A stretch of DNA of 64,000 nt. Source: Sacculina carcini. Its lineage: Eukaryota; Arthropoda; Thecostraca; Sacculinidae. The notes under the pieces are model-generated. The model saw only the letters and a program-made list of their open reading frames with translations. It was not told where the DNA came from and did not search any database. A program made the position numbers and the translations under genes. The stretch is from the NCBI GenBank assembly GCA_916048095.2, contig OU696580.1, forward strand, positions 9,212,243 through 9,276,242. Reading direction: 5' to 3'. Shown one piece after another: positions 55,201-64,000 of the stretch (positions within the stretch are counted from its first letter, which is position 1; each line of letters starts with the position of its first letter).

Positions 55201-58200
55201 GTGTTACTTAAGTGTTACCTAAGTGTTACCTAAGTGTTACCTAAGTGTGCCCTAAGTGTTACCTATGTGTGCCCTACCTAAGTGTGCCCTAAGTGTTACC
55301 TAAGTGTTACCTAAGTGTGCCCTAAGTGTTACCTAAGTGTGGCCTAAGTGTTACCTAAGTGTGGCCTAAGTGTTACCTAAGTGTGCCGTAAGTGTGCCCT
55401 AAGTGTTACCTAAGTGTGTCCTAAGTGTAACCTAAGTGTGCCCTAAGTGTTACCTAAGTGTTACCTAAGTGTTACTTAAGTGTTACCTAAGTGTTACCTA
55501 AGTGTTACCCAAGTGTGCCCTAAGTGTTACCTATGTGTGCCCTACCTAAGTGTGCCCTAAGTGTTACCTAAGTGTTACCTAAGTGTGCCCTAAGTGTTAC
55601 CTAAGTGTGGCCTAAGTGTTACCTAAGTGTGCCGTAAGTGTGCCCTAAGTGTTACCTAAGTGTGTCCTAAGTGTTACCTAAGTGTTACCTAAGTGTGCCC
55701 TAAGTGTTACCTAAGTGTGCCCTAAGTGTGCCCTAAGTGTTACCTAAGTGTGCCCTAAGTGTTACCTAAGTGTGCCCTAAGTGTTACCTAAGTGTGCCCT
55801 AAGTGTTACCTAAGTGTGCCCTAAGTGTTACCTAAGTGTTACCTAAGTGTTACCTAAGTGTTACCTAAGTGTTACCTAAGTGTGCCCTAAGTGTGCCCTA
55901 AGTGTGCCCTAAGTGTCACCCAAGTGTGCCCTAAGTGTTACCTAAGTGTGCCCTAAGTGTTACCTAAGTGTGCCCTAAGTGTTACCTAAGTGTTACCTAA
56001 GTGTTACCTAAGTGTGCCCTAAGTGTAACCTAAGTGTGCCCTAAGTGTTACCTAAGTGTTACCTAAGTGTTACTTAAGTGTCACCTAAGTGTTACCTAAG
56101 TGTTACCTAAGTGTGCCCTAAGTGTTACCTATGTGTGCCCTACCTAAGTGTGCCCTAAGTGTTACCTAAGTGTTACCTAAGTGTGCCCTAAGTGTTACCT
56201 AAGTGTGGCCTAAGTGTTACCTAAGTGTGCCGTAAGTGTGCCCTAAGTGTTACCTAAGTGTGTCCTAAGTGTTACCTAAGTGTTACCTAAGTGTGCCCTA
56301 AGTGTTACCTAAGTGTGCCCTAAGTGTTACCTATGTGTGCCCTAAGTGTTACCTAAGTGTGCCCTAAGTGTTACCTATGTGTGCCCTAAGTGTTACCTTA
56401 TTGTGCCCTAAGTGTTACCTAAGTGTTACCTAAGTGTGCCCTAAGTGTTACCTAAGTGCGCCCTAAGTGTAACCTAAGTGTTACCTAAGTGTTACCTAAG
56501 TGTGCCCTAAGTGTTACCTATGTGTGCCCTAAGTGTTACCCAAGTGTGCCCTAAGTGTTACCTAAGTGTTACCTAAGTGTGCCCTAAGTGTTACCTAAGT
56601 GTGCCCTAAGTGTTACCTAAGTGTGCCCTAAGTGTTACCTAAGTGTGCCCTAAGTGTTACCTAAGTGTGCCCTAAGTGTTACCTAAGTGTTACCTAAGTG
56701 TGCCCTAAGTGTTACCTAAGTGTGCCCTAAGTGTTACCTAAGTGTGCCCTAAGTGTTACCTAAGTGTTACCTAAGTGTGCCCTAAGTGTTACCTAAGTGT
56801 GCCCTAAGTGTTACCTAAGTGTGCCCTAAGTGTTACCTAAGTGTGCCCTAAGTGTTACCTAAGTGTTACCTAAGTGTGCCCTAAGTGTTACCTAAGTGTG
56901 CCCTAAGTGTTACCTAAGTGTTACCTAAGTGTGCCCTAAGTGTTACCTAAGTGTTACCTAAGTGTGCCCTAAGTGTTACCTAAGTGTTACCTAAGTGTTA
57001 CTTAAGTGTTACCTAAGTGTGCCCTAAGTGTTACCTAAGTGTTACCTAAGTGTGCCCTAAGTGTTACCTAAGTGTGCCCTAAGTGTTACCTAAGTGTGCC
57101 CTAAGTGTTACCTAAATGTGCCCTAAGTGTTACCTAAGTGTGCCCTAAGTGTTACCTAAGTGTTACCTAAGTGTGCCCTAACTGTTACCTAAGTGTTACC
57201 TAAGTGTGCCCTAAGTGTTACCTAAGTGTGCCCTAAATGTTACCTAAGTGTGCCCTAAGTGTTACCTAAGTGTGCCCTAAGTGTTACCTAAGTGTTACCT
57301 AAGTGTGCCCTAAGTGTGCCCTAAGTGTTACCTAAGTGTGCCCTAAGTGTTACCTAAATGTGCCCTAAGTGTTACCTAAGTGTGCCCTAAGTGTTACCTA
57401 AGTGTTACCTAAGTGTGCCCTAACTGTTACCTAAGTGTTACCTAAGTGTGCCCTAAGTGTTACCTAAGTGTGCCCTAAGTGTTACCTAAGTGTGCCCTAA
57501 GTGTTACCTAAGTGTGCCCTAAGTGTTACCTAAGTGTGCCCTAAGTGTTACCTAAGTGTGCCCTAAGTGTTACCTAAGTGTTACCTAAGTGTGCCCTAAG
57601 TGTGCCCTAAGTGTGCCCTAAGTGTTACCTAAGTGTGCCCTAAGTGTTACCTAAGTTTGCCCTAAGTGTTACCTAAGTGTGCCCTAAGTGTTACCTAAGT
57701 GTTACCTAAGTGTTACCTAAGTGTGCCCTAAGTGTGTCCTAAGTGTTACCTAAGTGTTACCTAAGTGTTACCTAAGTGTTACCTAAGTGTGTCACAAGTG
57801 TGCCCTAAGTGTTACCTAAGTGTTACCTAAGTGTCCCCCAAGTTCTACCTAAGTATGTCCTAAGTGTTACCTAAGTGTTACCTAAGTGTTACCTAAGTGT
57901 GTCCTAAGTGTTACCTAAGTGTTACCTAAGTGTGCCCTAAGTGTTACCTAAGTGTGCCCTAAGTGTGCCCTAAGTGTTACCTAAGTGTGCCCTAAGTGTT
58001 ACCTAAGTGTGCCCTAAGTGTTACCTAAGTGTGCCCTAAGTGTTACCTAAGTGTGCCCTAAGTGTTACCTAAGTGTTACCTAAGTGTTACCTAAGTGTTA
58101 CCTAAGTGTGCCCTAAGTGTGCCCTAAGTGTGCCCTAAGTGTCACCTAAGTGTGCCCTAAGTGTTACCTAAGTGTGCCCTAAGTGTTACCTAAGTGTGCC

Positions 58201-61200
58201 CTAAGTGTTACCTAAGTGTTACCTAAGTGTTACCTAAGTGTGCCCTAAGTGTAACCTAAGTGTGCCCTAACTGTTACCTAAGTGTTACCTAAGTGTTACT
58301 TAAGTGTTACCTAAGTGTTACCTAAGTGTTACCTAAGTGTGCCCTAAGTGTTACCTATGTGTGCCCTACATAAGTGTGCCCTAAGTGTTACCTAAGTGTT
58401 ACCTAAGTGTGCCCTAAGTGTTACCTAAGTGTGGCCTAAGTGTTACCTAAGTGTGCCGTAAGTGTGCCCTAAGTGTTACCTAAGTGTGTCCTAAGTGTTA
58501 CCTAAGTGTTACCTAAGTGTGCCCTAAGTGTTACCTAAGTGTGCCCTAAGTGTTACCTATGTGTGCTCTAAGTGTTACCTAAGTGTGCCCTAAGTGTTAC
58601 CTATGTGTGCCCTAAGTGTTACCTTATTGTGCCCTAAGTGTTACCCAAGTGTTACCTAAGTGTGCCCTAAGTGTTACCTAAGTGTGCCCTAAGTGTAACC
58701 TAAGTGTTACCTAAGTGTTACCTAAGTGTGCCCTAAGTGTTACCTATGTGTGCCCTAAGTGTTACCCAAGTGTGCCCTAAGTGTTACCTAAGTGTTACCT
58801 AAGTGTGCCCTAAGTGTTACCTAAGTGTGCCCTAAGTGTTACCTAAGTGTGCCCTAAGTGTTACCTAAGTGTGCCCTAAGTGTTACCTAAGTGTGCCCTA
58901 AGTGTTACCTAAGTGTTACCTAAGTGTGCCCTAAGTGTTACCTAAGTGTGCCCTAAGTGTTACCTAAGTGTGCCCTAAGTGTTACCTAAGTGTTACCTAA
59001 GTGTGCCCTAAGTGTTACCTAAGTGTGCCCTAAGTGTTACCTAAGTGTGCCCTAAGTGTTACCTAAGTGTGCCCTAAGTGTTACCTAAGTGTTACCTAAG
59101 TGTGCCCTAAGTGTTACCTAAGTGTGCCCTAAGTGTTACCTAAGTGTTACCCAAGTGTGCCTTAAGTGTGCCCTAAGTGTTACCTAAGTGTGCCCTAAGT
59201 GTTACCTAAATGTGCCATAAGTGATACCTAAGTGTGCCCTAAGTGTTACCTAAGTGTTACCTAAGTGTGCCCTAACTGTTACCTAAGTGTTACCTAAGTG
59301 CGCCCTAAGTGTTACCTAAGTGTGCCCTAAGTGTTACCTAAGTGTGCCCTAAGTGTTACCTAAGTGTTACCTAAGTGTTACTTAAGTGTTACCTAAGTGT
59401 TACCTAAGTGTTACCTAAGTGTGCCCTAAGTGTTACCTATGTGTGCCCTACCTAAGTGTGCCCTAAGTGTTACCTAAGTGTTACCTAAGTGTGCCCTAAG
59501 TGTAACCTAAGTGTGCCCTAAGTGTTACCTAAGTGTTACCTAAGTGTTACTTAAGTGTTACCTAAGTGTTACCTAAGTGTTACCTAAGTGTGCCCTAAGT
59601 GTTACCTAAGTGTGTCCTAAGTGTTACCTAAGTGTTACCTAAGTGTTACCTAAGTGTTACCTAAGTGTGTCCTAAGTGTGCCCTAAGTGTTACCTAAGTG
59701 TTACCTAAGTGTCCCCCAAGTTTTACCTAAGTGTGTCCTAAGTGTTACCTAAGTGTTACCTAAGTGTTACCTAAGTGTGTCCTAAGTGTTACCTAAGTGT
59801 GTCCTAAGTGTTACCTAAGTGTTACCTAAGTGTTACCTAAGTGTTACCTAAGTGTGTCCTAAGTGTGCCCTAAGTGTTACCTAAGTGTTACCTAAGTGTC
59901 CCCCAAGTTTTACCTAAGTGTGTCCTAAGTGTTACCTAAGTGTTACCTAAGTGTTACCTAAGTGTTACCTAAGTGTGTCCTAAGTGTTACCTAAGTGTTA
60001 CCTAAGTGTGCCCTAAGTGTTACCTAAGTGTGCCCTAAGTGTGCCCTAAGTGTTACCTAAGTGTGCCCTAAGTGTTACCTAAGTGTGCCCTAAGTGTTAC
60101 CTAAGTGTGCCCTAAGTGTTACCTAAGTGTGCCCTAAGTGTTACCTAAGTGTTACCTAAGTGTTACCTAAGTGTTACCTAAGTGTTACCTAAGTGTGCCC
60201 TAAGTGTGCCCTAAGTGTGCCCTAAGTGTCACCTAAGTGTGCCCTAAGTGTTACCTAAGTGTGCCCTAAGTGTTACCTAAGTGTGCCCTAAGTGTTACCT
60301 AAGTGTTACCTAAGTGTTACCTAAGTGTGCCCTAAGTGTAACCTAAGTGTGCCCTAAGTGTTACCTAAGTGTTACCTAAGTGTTACTTAAGTGTTACCTA
60401 AGTGTTACCTAAGTGTTACCTAAGTGTGCCCTAAGTGTTACCTATGTGTGCCCTACCTAAGTGTGCCCTAAGTGTTACCTAAGTGTTACCTAAGTGTGCC
60501 CTAAGTGTTACCTAAGTGTGGCCTAAGTGTTACCTAAGTGTGCCGTAAGTGTGCCCTAAGTGTTACCTAAGTGTGTCCTAAGTGTTACCTAAGTGTTACC
60601 TAAGTGTGCCCTAAGTGTTACCTAAGTGTGCCCTAAGTGTTACCTATGTGTGCCCTAAGTGTTACCTAAGTGTGCCCTAAGTGTTACCTATGTGTGCCCT
60701 AAGTGTTACCTTATTGTGCCCTAAGTGTTACCTAAGTGTTACCTAAGTGTGCCCTAAGTGTTACCTAAGTGTGCCCTAAGTGTTACCTAAGTGTGCCCTA
60801 AGTGTAACCTAAGTGTTACCTAAGTGTTACCTAAGTATGCCCTAAGTGTTACCTATGTGTGCCTTAAGTGTTACCCAAGTGTGCCCTAAGTGTTACCTAA
60901 GTGTTACCTAAGTGTGCCCTAAGTGTTACCTAAGTGTGCCCTAAGTGTTACCTAAGTGTGCCCTAAGTGTTACCTAAGTGTTACCTAAGTGTTACCTAAG
61001 TGTGCCCCAAGTGTGCCCTAAGTGTGCCCTAAGTGTTACCTAAGTGTGGCCTAAGTGTTACCTAAGTGTGCCGTAAGTGTGCCCTAAGTGTTACCTAAGT
61101 GTGTCCTAAGTGTTACCTAAGTGTTACCTAAGTGTGCCCTAAGTGTTACCTAAGTGTGCCCTAAGTGTTACCTATGTGTGCCCTAAGTGTGTCCTAAGTG

Positions 61201-64000
61201 TTACCTAAGTGTTACCTAAGTGTGCCCTAAGTGTTACCTAAGTGTGCCCTAAGTGTTATCTAAGTGTGCCCTAAGTGTGACCTAAGTGTGCCCTAAGTGT
61301 TACCTAAGTGTTACCTAAGTGTTACCTAAGTGTTACTTAAGTGTTACCTAAGTGTTACCTAAGTGTTACCTAAGTGTGCCCTAAGTGTTACCTATGTGTG
61401 CCCTAAGTGTTACCCAAGTGTGCCCTAAGTGTTACCTAAGTGTTACCTAAGTGTGCCCTAAGTGTTACCTAAGTGTGCCCTAAGTGTTACCTAAGTGTGC
61501 CCTAAGTGTTACCTAAGTGTGCCCTAAGTGTTACCTAAGTGTGCCCTAAGTGTTACCTAAGTGTGCCCTAAGTGTTACCTAAGTGTGCCCTAAGTGTTAC
61601 CTAAGTGTTACCTAAGTGTCCCCCAAGTTTTACCTAAGTGTGTCCTAAGTGTTACCTAAGTGTTACCTAAGTGTGCCCTAAGTGTGCCCTAAGTGTTACC
61701 TAAGTGTGCCCTAAGTGTTACCTAAATGTGCCCTAAGTGTTACCTAAGTGTGCCCTAAGTGTTACCTAAGTGTTACCTAAGTGTGCCCTAACTGTTACCT
61801 AAGTGTTACCTAAGTGCGCCCCAAGTGTTACCTAAGTGTGCCCTAAGTGTTACCTAAGTGTGCCCTAAGTGTTACCTAAGTGTTACCTAAGTGTTACTTA
61901 AGTGTTACCTAAGTGTGCCCTAAGTGTTACCTAAGTGTTACCTAAGTGTGCCCTAAGTGTTACCTAAGTGTGCCCTAAGTGTTACCTAAGTGTGCCCTAA
62001 GTGTTACCTAAATGTGCCCCAAGTGTTACCTAAGTGTGCCCTAAGTGTTACCTAAGTGTTACCTAAGTGTGCCCTAACTGTTACCTAAGTGTTACCTAAG
62101 TGTGCCCTAAGTGTTACCTAAGTGTGCCCTAAGTGTTACCTAAGTGTGCCCTAAGTGTTACCTAAGTGTGCCCTAAGTGTTACCTAAGTGTTACCTAAGT
62201 GTGCCCTAAGTGTGCCCTAAGTGTTACCTAAGTGTGCCCTAAGTGTTACCTAAATGTGCCCTAAGTGTTACCTAAGTGTGCCCTAAGTGTTACCTAAGTG
62301 TTACCTAAGTGTGCCCTAACTGTTACCTAAGTGTGTCCTAAGTGTTACCTAAGTGTTACCTAAGTGTTACCTAAGTGTGCCCTAACTGTTACCTAAGTGT
62401 TACCTAAGTGTGCCCTAAGTGTTACCTAAGTGTGCCCTAAGTGTTACCTAAGTTTGCCCTAAGTGTTACCTAAGTGTGCCCTAAGTGTTACCTAAGCGTT
62501 ACCTAAGTGTGCCCTAAGTGTGCCCTAAGTGTTACCTAAGTGTGCCCTAAGTGTTACCTAAGTTTGCCCTAAGTGTTACCTAAGTGTGCCCTAAGTGTTA
62601 CCTAAGTGTTACCTAAGTGTTACCTAAGTGTGCCCTAAGTGTTACCTAAGTGTGTCCTAAGTGTTACCTAAGTGTTACCTAAGTGTTACCTAAGTGTGTC
62701 CTAAGTGTGCCCTAAGTGTTACCTAAGTGTTACCTAAGTGTCCCCCAAGTCTTACCTAAGTGTGTCCTAAGTGTTACCTAAGTGTTACCTAAGTGTTACC
62801 TAAGTGTGTCCTAAGTGTTACCTAAGTGTTACCTAAGTGTGCCCTAAGTGTTACCTAAGTGTGCCCTAAGTGTGCCCTAAGTGTTACCTAAGTGTGCCCT
62901 AAGTGTTACCTAAGTGTGCCCTAAGTGTTACCTAAGTGTGCCCTAAGTGTTACCTAAGTGTGCCCTAAGTGTTACCTAAGTGTTACCTAAGTGTTACCTA
63001 AGTGTTACCTAAGTGTTACCTAAGTGTGCCCTAAGTGTGCCCTAAGTGTGCCCTAAGTGTCACCTAAGTGTGCCCTAAGTGTTACCTAAGTGTGCCCTAA
63101 GTGTTACCTAAGTGTTACCTAAGTGTTACCTAAGTGTGTCCTAAGTGTGCCCTAAGTGTTACCTAAGTGTTACCTAAGTGTCCCCCAAGTTTTACCTAAG
63201 TGTGTCCTAAGTGTTACCTAAGTGTTACCTAAGTGTTACCTAAGTGTTACCTAAGTGTTATCTAAGTGTGCCCTAAGTGTGACCTAAGTGTGCCCTAAGT
63301 GTTACCTAAGTGTTACCTAAGTGTTACCTAAGTGTTACCTAAGTGTGCCCTAAGTGTTACCTAAGTGTGGCCTAAGTGTTACCTAAGTGTGCCGTAAGTG
63401 TGCCCTAAGTGTTACCTAAGTGTGTCCTAAGTGTTACCTAAGTGTTACCTAAGTGTGCCCTAAGTGTTACCTAAGTGTGCCCTAAGTGTTACCTATGTGT
63501 GCCCTAAGTGTTACCTAAGTGTGCCCTAAGTGTTACCTATGTGTGCCCTAAGTGTTACCTTATTGTGCCCTAAGTGTTACCTAAGTGTTACCTAAGTGTG
63601 CCCTAAGTGTTACCTAAGTGTGCCCTAAGTGTTACCTAAGTGTGCCCTAAGTGTAACCTAAGTGTTACCTAAGTGTTACCTAAGTGTGCCCTAAGTGTTA
63701 CCTATGTGTGCCCTAAGTGTTACCCAAGTGTGCCCTAAGTGTTACCTAAGTGTTACCTAAGTGTGCCCTAAGTGTTACCTAAGTGTGCCCTAAGTGTTAC
63801 CTAAGTGTGCCCTAAGTGTTACCTAAGTGTGCCCTAAGTGTTACCTAAGTGTGCCCTAAGTGTTACCTAAGTGTTACCTAAGTGTGCCCTAAGTGTTACC
63901 TAAGTGTGCCCTAAGTGTTACCTATGTGTGCCCTAAGTGTTACCTAAGTGTGCCCTAAGTGTTACCTATGTGTGCCCTAAGTGTTACCTTATTGTGCCCT

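Larger units (their letters stand above)
26034..64000. repeat. 11-bp satellite array, right arm (about 3,450 monomers, runs off the window)
   Basis: Continues the same A/B/C monomers as the left arm. Rare marker variants allow higher-order structure to be read: a CCCCC unit (TGTCCCCCAAGTTTTACC, more than 20 copies), a 7-bp deletion (GCCCTACCTAAG), GTGGCC followed by GCCGTAAG, TTATTGTG, TTACTTAAG, AAATGTGCC, CTAACTG, GTGCGCC and AAGTTTGCC. They recur in the same order in blocks. Distances between copies are multiples of 11 once the 7-bp deletions and rare single-base insertions are counted. No gene and no other insertion was found. The array has no end inside the window. Confidence 0.98.

Noticed and set aside
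20050-64000. CRISPR-like array
   Set aside because: Repeats are directly adjacent with no unique spacers of constant length. It is a simple tandem satellite in eukaryotic DNA.
20050-64000. True telomere
   Set aside because: TTAGG occurs once per 11 bp, not in pure (TTAGG)n tandem, and the sequence does not end as a chromosome tip in this window. Only a telomere-derived or related satellite is suggested.

Overview
The window looks like eukaryotic, probably arthropod (insect-like) nuclear DNA. The reasons are AT-rich non-coding DNA, short secreted Gly/His/Tyr-rich genes with a tiny first exon and a phase-0 intron (a layout common in arthropod cuticle-type genes), and a mixture of hAT-like MITEs, a SINE-like retroposon, a LINE, Ty3/Gypsy and BEL/Pao elements and a PIF/Harbinger transposon. 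The species cannot be read from the sequence.

Region by region: 1-3.15 kb is non-coding, with a 421-bp MITE (perfect 8-bp target duplication) and a 202-bp A-tailed retroposon (13-bp target duplication). 3.15-6.86 kb holds one, or two, secreted-protein genes: a Gly-rich 252-residue protein with two exons, and a His/Tyr/Lys-rich protein whose second exon starts in the same intron phase. 7.0-7.8 kb carries a 442-bp hAT-type MITE and part of a second copy of the first MITE. 8.28-9.28 kb is a degraded LINE reverse-transcriptase fragment. 9.67-10.76 kb is a broken Ty3/Gypsy-type gag-protease fossil. 10.8-13.3 kb is AT-rich with microsatellites and no gene I can support. 13.96-18.68 kb is a young, whole-looking Ty3/Gypsy element on the minus strand, with identical 206-bp LTRs and a 5-bp target duplication. 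19.08-20.05 kb is a broken BEL/Pao gag fossil.

From about 20,050 to the right edge the window is one enormous satellite: about 41 kb of 11-bp monomers. On the minus strand nearly every monomer reads TTAGG-NN-ACAC, where NN is mostly TA, GC or AC. The array runs off the window. It has several layers of higher-order repeats: a tandem 3,576-bp duplication, blocks about 1.12-1.16 kb and about 5 kb apart, and a block repeated at a constant 9,869-bp offset. Its left edge blends into the BEL gag fossil, which may be where it began.

The array is interrupted once, at 23,040-26,033, by a complete PIF/Harbinger transposon with perfect 47-bp inverted ends, a TAA target duplication, a two-exon DDE transposase (392 aa, minus strand) and a two-exon MADF/BESS protein (285 aa, plus strand). 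The two genes interlock: one exon of each lies inside the single intron of the other. Two positions elsewhere in the array match the insertion point without the transposon. The interlocked transposon genes and the TTAGG-bearing, layered satellite are the most noteworthy content.
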